Part shown: piece by piece, positions 54,578 through 64,000 of the stretch | Layout: each line of letters begins with the position of its first letter | Numbering within the stretch: position 1 is the first letter of the stretch | NCBI GenBank assembly: GCA_030847615.1 | Contig: JAUMIR010000005.1 | Coordinates: 107,103,116 to 107,167,115 of the forward strand | Source: Gambelia wislizenii | Taxonomy: Eukaryota > Chordata > Lepidosauria > Squamata > Crotaphytidae | Length of the DNA: 64,000 nt | Reading direction: 5' to 3' | The notes under the pieces: model-generated | Database searches by the model: none | Told to the model about the DNA's origin: nothing | Seen by the model: only the letters and a program-made list of their open reading frames with translations | Translations under genes and position numbers: made by a program

Positions 54578-56042
54578 CTAGGGGTTATCTAGATGGTGAA
54601 AATAACCCTAATAGAAATTGCAGAGACTACCTTTTGCCCCAATGATTCACCATGGTAATTCACCTAATTCAGAAGGAGGGGAGACAAAAGCTCCAAAAAC
54701 TGCCCAAAACCCTAGCTCCAAAAACCAAGGTTTTTAAAAATAATGCGTGGAAATGAGCATTACTGCTCATTTGGACAACTGATTCACATCACAGTGCATT
54801 CTTGGTGAGGGCAGAAGTGGAAAGCTGATTGATCAGACATGCATGGGGGCAGGCTTGCCAGCAATGAAGTGACCAGAAGCACCATTTTGGAGTTTCGCAT
54901 GATTTTCAAAATATCTTGGATTGATCTTTGTATTTGTAGCCAATATTTTTTTCACTTCTCCGCAGGTCCACCACATATGAAAAAATGTACCATTTTTATT
55001 ATCACACTTCCAGCAATTCGGTTTCACCTTCTTATCCATTTTTGCTAGTTTACTTGGTGAAAGATGCCACCTAAAATACATTTTATATACATTTTCTCTG
55101 ATGTTTTGTGATAATGTGTATTTCATCCTTGTAGTCCACATTTTTTCCCAATGGCATAGCTCAATTGGATGGCCAACATTTTGTGCCCATTTTATCATGC
55201 TTTGCTTTACTGTCTCTGCTTCGGTTTCCCATTTAAGTATTAATTTATAAAATTTTGAAATCATACTCTTATTTCCAGCTTGTATTATTTTTTTCCAATT
55301 CTGACCTTGTATCTTCAAGGTCTGACCTTCTAATTTCATATCAATCTTATATCTTTCTTTTAACTGCCTATATAAGTAACAATGACATGTGAAACCTTCT
55401 CTTTCTAGTTCTTCTTGACTTTTAATTCTAAGCTGGTTTCTTCTCCCATCAATATATCTTTATATAGAATCCATTTGTGTGTTGGCACACGTTCCCAACT
55501 ATACAAAGCTTCATGCGGGGAGGCCCACAGGGGTATTTTAGTGCATAGTCTACTTTTATGTTTTTTCCAAATTCTCAATAAGGACTTTCTAATTAGATGA
55601 TTATTAAAGTCTTTGTTTACTCTATCCTTGTTGTAAAACAAATATGCATGCCAGCCAAAACAATTCTTGTCTCCTTCCAGTTTTAATAATTTGTCATCTT
55701 CCAATGTAATCCAAACTTTGATCCATAGTAGACAGCATGCTTCGTAATAAACTTTTAAATTTGGAACATTTAACCCACCTCTTTCTTTAGAGTCTTTTAT
55801 CACCTTCATCTTTACTCTGGGTTTCTTCCCTGTCCAAATATATTTCGATATTTCCCGTTGCCAATCTTTAAACACTTTTTCATTACGTATGACTGGAATT
55901 GTTTGGAACAGAAACATCAGCTTTGGTAATATATTCATCTTAATCACCGAGATTCTGCCTAAAAAGGAAAGTTTTAGATTTTGCCAATTCTTCAAATCTT
56001 TCATGATTTCTGTCCAAATTTTCTTATAATTGTTTTGAAATA

Positions 56043-57457
56043 CAGTCGTCCCTTCACATTCGCGGGGGTTCCGTTCCGTGGACCCCCGCGAATGTGAAAA
56101 ATCCGCGAATAACGATTCCCCTCCCCCTCCCTCCCCAGGCCTTTGCGGGGCCTTGCTAGGCCCCGCGGAGGTCTCCCCGGCCCTCCCTCCCTCCCTCCCT
56201 CTCCAGGCCTTCGCGGGGCCTTCCTAGGCCCCGCGGAGGTCTCCCTGGCCCTCCCTCCCCCTTCCCCGGGCCTTCGCGGGGCCTTGCTAGGCCCCGCGGA
56301 GGTCTCCCCAGCCCACCCTCCCTCCCTCTCCAGGCCTTCGTGGGGCCTTCCTAGGCCCCGCGGAGGTCTCCCCGGCCCTCCCTCCCCCTCCCCAGGCATT
56401 TGCGGGGCCTTACTAGGCCCCGCGGAGGTCTCCTCAGCCCTCCCTCCCTCCCTCTCCAAGCCTTCGCGGGGCCTAGGACCTGGCCATCCCTCCCCCCTCC
56501 CCAGGCCTTCGCGGGGCCTTGCTAGGCCCCGCGGAGGTCTCCCCAGCCCTCCCTCCCTCCCTCTCCAGGCCTTCGCGGGGCCTTCCTAGGCCCCGTGGAG
56601 GTCTCCCTGGCCCTCCCTCCCCCCTCCCCAGGCCTTCGCGGGGCCTTGCTAGGCCCCGTGGAGGTCTCCCCGGCCCTCCCTCCCTCCCTCTACAGGCCTT
56701 TGCGCGGCCTTGCTAGGCCCCGCGGAGGTCTCCCTGGCCCTCCCTCCCTCCCTCTACAGGCCTTCGCGGGGACTTGCTAGGCCCTGCGGAGGTCTCCCTG
56801 GCCCTCCCTCCCCCCTCCCCAGGCCTTTGCGGGGACTTGCTAGGCCCCGCGGAGGTCTCCCCAGCCATCCCTCCCTCCCTCTCCAGGCCTTCGCGGGGCC
56901 TTCCTAGGCCCCGCGGAGGTCTCCCCGTCTCTCCCTCCCCCCTCCCCAGGTCTTCGCGGGGCCTTGCTAGGCCCCGCGGCGGTCTCCCCGGCCCTCCCTC
57001 CCTCCCTCCCCAGGCCTTCATGGGGCCTCCGGAGGGCCTCCGGGGGTCCCTCGAAGGCCTCCCCACCCCTCCCCAAGCCTTCGCGGGGCCTCCGGAAGGC
57101 CTCCAGGGGACCCGCGAAGGCCTCCCCACCCCTCCTCAGGCCTTCACGGGGCCTCCGGAGGGCCTCCGGGCATCCCGCAAAGGCCTCCCCACCCCCCCAA
57201 GCCTTCGCGGGGCCTCCGGAGGGCCTCCGGGGGACCCGTGAAGGCCTCCCCATCCCTCCCCAGGCCTTCATGGCGCCTACGGAGCACCTCCGGGGCCCCC
57301 GTGGAGGCCTCCCCGGGCCTCCCCGCTCCCTCCAGGTCTTTTCACGGGGCCTGTGGAGGCCCCGTTTCGCGGTTTTGGGGGGGCCCGGGGGGCCCTCCCA
57401 AAACCGCAAATAACCAAAACCACGAATGTCAAGTTCGCGAATGTGGAGGGACAACTG
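56043..57457. mobile_element. Tigger-like element filled with minisatellite
   Basis: Inserted in L1 ORF2 with TA on both sides (56041-56042, 57458-57459). Inverted ends are CAGTCGTCCCTTCACATTCG and, inverted, CAGTTGTCCCTCCACATTCG. CAGT ends and a TA target suggest Tc1/mariner-Tigger. No transposase; the body is almost entirely GC-rich tandem repeat. L1 homology is continuous across the insertion. Confidence 0.8.
56125..57310. repeat. GC-rich minisatellite, two unit types
   Basis: The first section (about 56125-57015) has about 14 units of roughly 62-66 bp built on CCAGGCCTTCGCGGGGCCTT, GCTAGGCCCCGCGGAGGTCT and CCCCGGCCCTCCCTCCC. The second (about 57015-57310) has about five units of roughly 60 bp with GGCCTCCGGAGGGCCTCCGG. 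Each unit holds an inverted GCGGGGCCT/AGGCCCCGC pair. Frames of 60-223 codons on both strands are products of the repeat, not genes. Confidence 0.9.
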
Positions 57458-58208
57458 TAGTTCAGCATTTTTATTCGTTATATCAATCCCCAAATATCGA
57501 GTCTTCTTCACAACTTCCCATCCTCATATTTCCGTTACATCCTCTTTTTCTTTTCTTGTCATGTTTTTGGTGATTATTACTGTTTTTGCACTATTTACTT
57601 TTAGCCCCGTTAGTAATTCGAACTCTTTCAAAACCGTTGACAATGTCATTATACCTTTAATTGTTTCACCCAAAGAAATGACCAAATCATCTGCATACAT
57701 TCTTAGTTTGTACTCTGTTCTCCCTGTTTTGATTCCTTCTATTGTGTCTTCTTTAATTCTTTTATTTAATAATTCCATCACCATTATAAATAGAAGAGGG
57801 GATAATGGACGTCCCTGTCTTGTGCCTTTTCTAATTTGTAATTCCTTCATCTTTTCACCATTTATTAGCAATTTTGCCATTTGGGTACAATAAATTGCCT
57901 CTATCCAATTAGTAAATTTTGGCCCCACATTAATTATTTTTAAAATCTCAAACATTACTGACCATTTAACATTGTCAAAGGCCTTTTCGATGTCTAAGAA
58001 ATTAAATCCAGTTTCTTATCTCTGTGACTCTCCACGTATTCTATCAAATTTAAAGATATTTGTGTTATCTCTCAAGTATCTTCGTGGTAAAAACCCTCTT
58101 TGTTCTTCCTCAATCCAATCTGCCAAAACCTTCTTCAATCTGTAAGCTAATATATTTGTGAATATTTTATAGTCAACGTTTAGTAAAGATGGTGGGATAG
58201 TTGTTTTT

Positions 58209-58382
58209 GTAACATTTTAATCTCTGTGATGATCTCTTTCTTAGATGGATCTTGTTGAAGTTGCTTTTCTTTCTGCCTTATATCTTCTTTAATCTTTGTT
58301 GTTTTCTCATTGAAATAAATAAAAAGAAAAATGAGAAAACAACAAAGATTAAAGAAGATATAAGGCAGAGATTAAAATGTTA
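58209..58382. repeat. Inverted duplication inside L1 ORF2
   Basis: A perfect 40-bp inverted repeat (58272-58311 and 58329-58368, TCTGCCTTATATCTTC and complement) surrounds an 18-bp loop; a second pair (GTAACATTTTAATCTCT at 58209 and its complement ending at 58382) extends it, with about 47 bp extra in the left arm. On the right side L1 ORF2 reads on the plus strand (MEELQKKMQFIKQTQFEQAN, 58396-58455), the reverse of its surroundings. Confidence 0.8.
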
Positions 58383-59443
58383 CAACTATCAATGGAAACA
58401 ATGGAAGAATTACAGAAAAAAATGCAATTTATAAAGCAGACACAATTTGAACAAGCGAATAAACCAGGAAGGTGGCTTATTCTGCCTTGGACACCTCCCA
58501 TACTGTAATAATGTCTGTTTCTTCATTTAGTTTTTCTTCAAAATACCATTTTAATGTTTGTTTCGCTTTTCCTATTACATCTTCTCTTTGCAAAAGGCAA
58601 TCATTTAATCTCCAATTGTATTCGTTTTTCTTTCTTTTATCTCCAATATTACTGGATTATGGTCTGTCCAGATCCTTGGAAGTATATCTATTTTCTGCAC
58701 CTCTTTACACATATTTTGAGATATCATAAAAAAAGTCGATCATCGAAAAAGAGTTATGTCTTTCTGAGTAAAACGTATAATCTCTAGCATTTTCGTATTT
58801 ATGCTTCCAGATATCTACCAAGGATAGATTCTCTGTCATCACTTCAAATGTTTTTGGTAATTTTCCTTGTTTTTCTTTCAAGTTTCTTGATGATTTCCTG
58901 TCTAACTTTGGTGATATTACTCCATTCCAATCCCCACAGATCCACACTCTATCATGATAATAATCCAGTATTTTTTCTATGAGTTTTTGATAGAAATCAC
59001 TTTTCTTATCCAGTGGTGCATATAATCCAATAATTGATGTTTTTTTGTTGTTGTTGTAATCTTCCTACTATTCCAATGAAATGTCCATCCGGATCATTGA
59101 ATAATTCTTCTGCTTGTATCTCCTGTCTTGTATATATGACCACCCCCTTTTTTTCACTTTAGCCAATGATACAAATTCTTTACCTAATTTCTTATTTTTA
59201 AGTAGATGAGCATCGTCTTGTTTTATATGCATTTCTTGTAAACAAATTATATCTAATTTTTTCTTTTTGAGAAAATGAAATATTTTCCTTCACTTCTCTG
59301 GTATGTTCAACCCATTTACATTCCAAATTCCAATCTTTTGATTCCTTTTAGCCATATTGTTTCTACGTTTCCACTATCTCCTCCTCTTCTTCTTTATTTT
59401 CTTCGTGTTGTACTTCTTCTTCCTCCTCATCATCTAAACCACT

Positions 59444-60307
59444 TTATTTCTCCCCCTTCTCACCTTCTGCTTCCTTTCTTACTTTTGGTTCATCTCCATG
59501 TTTTGCTCCTAAGTCCCTCCTATATTCCTCCAAAAATTCTTCTGCTTTTTGCGGGGTATTGATTTTAAAGTTCTTCTGTTTAAATCTGAATGTTATGCCT
59601 TCTAACTTCTCCCACCTATAACTGATTCCATTCTTCTGTAATTCCGACGTCAGTAGGTTGTAGTTTCTTCTTTTCTTTAAAATCCTCAAGGGAATATCCT
59701 TAAAAAACATTATTTCATTTCCTGCTACCTGAAATCTCTGTTCAAAGTTTTTTTTTTGGAGTATCATATCTCTGGTTTTCTTCCGCACAAAGTACACCAC
59801 CACATCTCTAGGTATACTTCTTTGTTTAGCAATTCTGGATGATATCCTGTAGATTTTATCAGTTTCCCATTTGAATTGAGACTTTGTTTTACCAATAAAT
59901 TTAGCCAATCTTGGAATTAATATTTTATATGGATCTTCATCTTTCTGCTCTTGGAGCCCTCTGATTTTTATACAGTTTTCTCTCCATCTTAATTCTTCAA
60001 GTGCTCTTTCATCCTGTTCCTGCTCTTGTCTTGTCTCCAACCTCTCAGTTCTGACTTCCAATTTCTCCATTTCCCCTTCTATTTCTGTGACTTTTCCTTT
60101 AAGTTTTTTTGATTTTTCCATTATTTTATCTATAGACTCTTTGACTCCATTAAGCTCTCTTTTCATGTCTCGCTTCAGTTCAGTTCTCATTTCTTTAAAC
60201 TCAGCTCTCATAAGACTTATTTCTTCTATAATTGATAGTGGACTTTGTTGGTTAAGTTCAATCGATGGTCTTCTTGCTGCTTGTACTGGTACTTCCTTTC
60301 TCGTCAT
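59444..60307 (-). CDS. L1 ORF1p-like RNA-binding protein
   Basis: An intact 287-residue frame. ORF1p coats L1 RNA as a trimer and acts as a chaperone. Residues about 25-105 are strongly heptad-like (LMRAEFKEMRTELKRDMKRE onward), the coiled coil; about 105-200 fit the RRM-like domain (ENCIKIRGLQE, then IPRDVVVYFV); about 200-265 the C-terminal domain (EIMFFKDIPLRILKKRRNYN, GITFRFKQKNFKI). A Lys/Glu-rich tail follows. The frame ends 88 bp before the ORF2 ATG. The host element is broken in ORF2, so any expression would be of ORF1 alone. Confidence 0.85.
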   Translation of the reverse strand: MTRKEVPVQAARRPSIELNQQSPLSIIEEISLMRAEFKEMRTELKRDMKRELNGVKESIDKIMEKSKKLKGKVTEIEGEMEKLEVRTERLETRQEQEQDERALEELRWRENCIKIRGLQEQKDEDPYKILIPRLAKFIGKTKSQFKWETDKIYRISSRIAKQRSIPRDVVVYFVRKKTRDMILQKKNFEQRFQVAGNEIMFFKDIPLRILKKRRNYNLLTSELQKNGISYRWEKLEGITFRFKQKNFKINTPQKAEEFLEEYRRDLGAKHGDEPKVRKEAEGEKGEK

Positions 60308-60940
60308 TTTTATTTCTCTCTTCCGTTTGTACTGCCTTTAGATCAGTTTGTTTTTTCTTTTCTTCTTTCTTTCCTTTTTTCTTTTCTTTTCTCTCTTCTT
60401 CTCCCTACTCTTACTTACCTTCTTTCCCTTCTTCTCTCCCCTTATCTCTGTTATAATGTTATTTTACTATTATTTCTCCCACTTCTATTTCCTCCTGCTC
60501 CTGTTGTTTTCCCTACTTTGTTCTCCCTTATATTCTCTTCTTCTGCAACAACTCAAAAATATACATAAATGTAGTCTTTCCTATTATTCGATTTTTTATT
60601 GCTGTTGATATTGTTTAATGTTAGTGTGTTGTAATCACAATCTTTTGTTGTTAATGACTCGTGTTTTTAATGCTCTATATCTTCAAATCAGGAGATGTGA
60701 CAATCCCCAATTGTTGATTTTCTGTTTTTCTGACCTCTGTCAGAGATGTCGATCAGATCACTTTAATCTCAAATCTATACATGTCTATAATTTCAATTCC
60801 AATTCACTCTCTAATATCAATTATAGCAATTATATGACAATTGAAAAATCAAATTTATCAAGCACTACCGGAGAGAGATAGGAGAGAAAAAAATAGAACA
60901 GAATGTGGTATCGCTGTGGCCGGGAAGATACCAGCTATTT

Positions 60941-61536
60941 CAGTGATGGGCAACCTTTTGAGCTTGGTGTGTCAAACTTCACCAAAAAACTGAGCCTAAC
61001 TCAGGTGGTGTGTCACTTTGAGGAAAAAACATTATCTCTGCTGGCAGAAGTGAGGGCAAAGATCCTGGCTTAACCAGAAGTCCCAGAACTAGACACTCTG
61101 TGCCGGACTTCTGTTGTTTTGGCCTACAGACCTCCGGTACAGAGTATCTAATAGGGGAAGATGAAGCATTTGCGACTACAGTTGTCCCTCCACACTCGTG
61201 GGTTTCACATTCGTGGTTCTGCATATTCACAGATTCCTGCTTTGGGAAGGGTGGGATGGGGAGGAAAGTGGGACTGGGGCTTTGAAGCCCCGATCGCCAC
61301 TTTAGGGAACGTGGGAGGGGTGAGGAAAGTGGCGACCGAGGCTTTGGAAGCCCCGATCGCCACTTTAGGGAGGGTGGAGAGGGAGGAAAGTGGCAACCGG
61401 GGCTTCGAAGCCCCGATCACCACTTTACGGAGGGTGGTGAGGTTGCAAGTGGGGGGAGGAGGCCTAAGGCTGTGTGCCATCAGAAATGGCTATGCGTGTC
61501 AGTGCTGACATGCGTGTCATAGGTTCGCCATCACTG
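60941..61536. mobile_element. hAT element, 596 bp, perfect 8-bp TSD
   Basis: Inverted ends CAGTGATGGGCAACCTTTT and AGGTTCGCCATCACTG, with an exact AGCTATTT duplication (60933-60940, 61537-61544). No transposase. A Tigger-like piece is nested from 61179. Confidence 0.92.
61179..61480. mobile_element. Tigger-like piece with tandem units, nested in hAT
   Basis: After TA (61177-61178) it begins CAGTTGTCCCTCCACACTCG, the same end as the element at 56043. It is followed by about three units of roughly 62-66 bp (GGGAGGAAAGTGG, GGCTTTGAAGCCCCGATCGCCACTTTA split across units). The opposite inverted end is not visible, so it is truncated. Confidence 0.65.
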
Positions 61537-63496
61537 AGCTATTTACTGTAGATTATTGACTGTTGAAAAATTATTTCCCAGAATTATTCTTCCAGAGTTC
61601 AGCAAAATGTTTCTAACTCTGTGTATTCAGAATTTAGTAATCTCAATCCTTTGTAGATATCAAGGTCTATACAATCAAATATTATGTACAAACAAATACT
61701 TATATTATGACAGTTATATCAAGATGTAATTATGATGACACTAGCTGTTACAATTCCAATAAAACTTATTTGCTATTTTCAACAGATTTTAATGTTTTAA
61801 ACATTACCCACTTGGAGCTGTCTTATTAATTGCCTATTAGAATCTCCCCTTTCTTGTCCTTACGTATTTATCTACCTTGTCTGACTTCTTCCCATCTTCC
61901 AGGGCCTTTCCCGTTCCGCTCCTTAGCTTCACCTTTCCTCCTTTCTATTCTGCTCCTTGACTTCCTACACTCTTCCTAACTACTCCTTACTAGCAACCAC
62001 CCTCCCATCAGGCCCCCTAACCTTGTCCTGTTCCTGTTCCCTTCCTTCCTTTCCTTCCTTTCCCCCCACCCTTATCCTCCAATATTTCACCATACCCAAA
62101 CTCCCCACTCCCACTCCCACTCTCTGCCCTTCTTACCCTTCCCTTGTATTTGTCAGTATTTACCCAGATATATTCTTATAATATTTAAATTCTATGTATT
62201 TTTATTTCTATAGTCTTCACCTCTGTTCTTTGTCTTTGCAGTGCAGGCTTACTTCTACTTAACTGTTCTCCTTCCTTTCAACTTTGTATTCACCTCTGAC
62301 TCACTCCAGTCTCCGTCTGTCTTTCGCATTCAAAGTCACGTTAAGAGTCATTTTGAACTGTCAAATGTTTCTCCCTCTATTCCTTCTCTTTTTCTTCCTC
62401 TTTTTATTTCTTTTCACTCTGTCTTCTTTATTTAGCTTTATGTCACTTTAAAATTGTAACTCTGTCCTTTTAAATGTATCTCTGTCTATGTCACTGTTAC
62501 AGTCTTTTCTATCCTGCTCTTTCTCTCCTTTTTTTTAAAGATTGTCTCAAATAACAGTTATAAACACCCCAGTCTCAATCACTTAATCATCAATTTTAGG
62601 TTACTTATCAGTCAATATACTATTTATGTTATATTGTATTGGCATTCAGGAATTTCCCCTTTTCTCTTCCGTTATTGTAATTTCTCTGTCCTTCTCCTTT
62701 TCTCTTTAGATTTCTAATCTCCTTCTCTCTAACCTCCGTTTCGCTCCGTCTCTGTATGCAGCTTAGAATCTTTCCTTAAATTTTGTTTTTGTTTATTGAC
62801 AGTTCATTTGGCTGCACAAGTCCATGAAACTTATACTTGAGATGCTGATAAATTCTGGATCAGACTGAATACCTATTTTATGTATCGTATGAATGTTTTC
62901 CTTTCTTTTAAAATTGGTGGCAGAGCTTTTGCTAAGGCAAAGCCATAGCAGCACTCACGCGGCGGTGGTTCCAGCTCCGATCCCCTACGCTCCTTTCCTC
63001 TGATAATCTACTTACTGCATCTGATCTTTGGGGTACAGGATGGGCAATGGATCTCCGAGAGCCCTTCTGGTTCCCCCATGCCGGGGGGAAACTTCTATCC
63101 CGCTTTTGATGTTCAAAAGTCCAGGCTGCAATCGCATGAGGCTAGACCTCCCTGAGAGCTTTCTCAGTGAAAGTCCATTCGCTCCGCCATAACCAATCGG
63201 AAGCCTATGACCAAAAAAGATTTTTTAAATGGAAGGTTGCACTTGTGCAACTTTGATTTGTACTTTTTTAAAAAATACCGTGGAGTGGCAACAACTTGTT
63301 GAGAATAATAATGCATATAATTCACTCTCAGCAACCATGTTGATTCACAAGCATGGCTGTGTGTGAACTTCAAACATGGATAGCTTTGCATACCAATGAG
63401 TTTGTCAAAGGACTGTGGAGACAAAAGAATGCTGCTGCGATTTTGTGTTAATGCTGAGCAATCAGCATTATATCTTCTTATCTAGATAACCCCTTA

Positions 63497-64000
63497 GTTG
63501 TGGTTCAGAACATCTGGAGATGCCACACTGTGGAAGGTTGTTTTGATAGGCTCTAACCTTGTGGCTAGCCAGCTTAGCACCATCCCTTTTCAGTTTCCAT
63601 GGTGCTTAGTAGGGACATAGTATACCTAAAAATAAGAGTAGTGATTAATGCTCTCCTGTGAAAATGACAACAATGTGGATGTATAGAAAATAAGGAGTCA
63701 GAGAGACTTTGAAGATAGAATTGTTGCTTCTTAGCACCATATTTTCTTTGTGTGTGTGTGTGTACAATTTTTTTAAAAAAATGTGGGAGAGTTTTATATG
63801 GGAGAAATCACACAACAGCACATCTGCAGACTGAAAGGATAAGTTCCAGGAATAGGTTTCATGCACAATCTCTTTGTATTTACTGAAACTGTGGTTTCTT
63901 CTCCTGCCCCTTCCTTCTCCTAAACATCCTGGAAGTAATATGAGAAAAGGTTAATTGCATTATAGCAATAAATCTCAGGGTATGCTCTGCATTTTCCATG
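63497..64000. other. Intergenic DNA, no gene seen
   Basis: A GT run lies at 63750-63763. No repeat end or coding frame recognised up to the window edge. Confidence 0.45.

Larger units (their letters stand above)
54833..59355 (-). pseudogene. L1 ORF2 pseudogene (EN-RT-C domain)
   Basis: ORF2 makes L1 endonuclease and reverse transcriptase. ATG at 59355 starts MAKRNQKIGIWNVNGLN; the endonuclease shows ICLQEMH (expected QETH) and GDWNGVISP with the metal-binding Asp (58947-58705). The middle is scrambled by an inverted duplication. The RT palm is at 57955-57524 (KGTRQGRPLSPLLF, then RMYADDLVI with an intact YADD). The Tigger-like element splits it at 57458/56042. The C-terminal part continues at 56004-55405 (LSFLGRISVIKMNILPK, KERGGLNVPNL, the usual L1 thumb-to-C region) and 55339-54833, with the zinc knuckle CWKC then HMWWTC. 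Multiple frameshifts. Confidence 0.85.
54833..63160 (-). mobile_element. L1-type LINE, broken, with nested insertions
   Basis: Minus-strand L1 with leader (about 63160-60308), ORF1 (60307-59444) and ORF2 (59355-54833). It carries a Tigger-like element (56043-57457) in ORF2, a hAT element (60941-61536) in the leader, and an inverted duplication in ORF2 (58209-58490). Without these the element would be about 6.3 kb, normal for L1. There is no poly(T) at the left edge, so the 3' end is lost. ORF1 is intact, ORF2 is not. Confidence 0.85.
60308..63160 (-). other. L1 leader, interrupted by a hAT element
   Basis: Sense strand is purine-rich (plus strand shows TTTCTTTTCTTCTTTCTTTC at about 60353 and similar to 62760). 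A CpG-containing stretch at 62955-63180 may be the L1 promoter end. The right boundary is approximate. No frame of note. Confidence 0.55.
54581..63493. mobile_element. MITE ends separated by nested L1
   Basis: GGGGTTATCTAGAT at 54581 and its exact inverted complement ATCTAGATAACCCC ending at 63493 are flanked by CTA (54578-54580) and TTA (63494-63496), a 3-bp TSD with one change. The left about 260 bp and right about 300 bp would be one MITE into which the L1 (and its own insertions) went. The nesting is inferred from the matching ends. Confidence 0.6.

Noticed and set aside
56143..57573. Long Pro/Gly/Arg-rich open frames on both strands
   Set aside because: They follow the minisatellite unit exactly, appear in several frames at once and show only repeat-derived peptides.
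1..64000. CRISPR array or bacterial operon structures
   Set aside because: No regularly spaced short identical repeats with unique spacers; content is that of a vertebrate genome.

Overview
The window looks like vertebrate intergenic DNA, most likely from a squamate reptile (probably a lizard). The argument is its mix of mobile elements: RTE-BovB, CR1/L3- and L2-type LINE ends, a Penelope fragment, squamate-type tRNA-derived SINEs, many 3-bp-TSD MITEs, hAT MITEs, and several tyrosine-recombinase retrotransposons of the Ngaro type. I found no host protein-coding exon, no rRNA or tRNA gene and no CRISPR array. The species call is inference; no database search was possible.

The centrepiece is an almost intact Ngaro retrotransposon on the + strand at 10493-17421. 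It has the full split-direct-repeat layout A1 - genes - B1 - A2 - B2. Its order is: a leader with a duplicated array of CCATTTT (YY1-like) motifs; a gag gene with a CCCH zinc finger; an overlapping reverse transcriptase-RNase H frame; a tyrosine recombinase; and an SGNH-type hydrolase. A repeats carry a TATA box and B repeats a poly(A) signal. Three details stand out. An RNase H catalytic Asp is replaced by Asn. The recombinase has one in-frame TGA. A textbook branch point, pyrimidine tract and AG sit exactly in front of the hydrolase, with a phase-compatible donor just after the RT-RNase H stop, so splicing may bring the hydrolase into expression.

Two relatives flank it. A minus-strand copy at 2670-6465 has lost recombinase and hydrolase through an internal deletion. 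A second, divergent and decayed Ngaro family lies on the minus strand at about 35880-39498; a solo retroviral LTR (490 bp, 4-bp TSD) is inserted at its gag end, followed by a GC-rich foldback block at 40000-41060.

Other layout: a degenerate LINE with a C-terminal zinc finger (7985-10022, minus); a BovB LINE interrupted by two MITEs and abutting a Penelope 3' fragment (18390-23185, plus); a dense run of MITEs, hAT elements and LINE tails (24300-35740); sparse old repeats and SINEs (41190-54580); and a near full-length but broken L1 on the minus strand (54833 to about 63160). The L1 appears to sit inside a MITE whose ends are 8.9 kb apart. The L1 itself carries a Tigger-like element filled with GC-rich minisatellite, a hAT element with a perfect 8-bp TSD, and an internal inverted duplication. 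At least ten related elements with short inverted ends and 3-bp target duplications (PIF/Harbinger type by inference) are scattered through the window.
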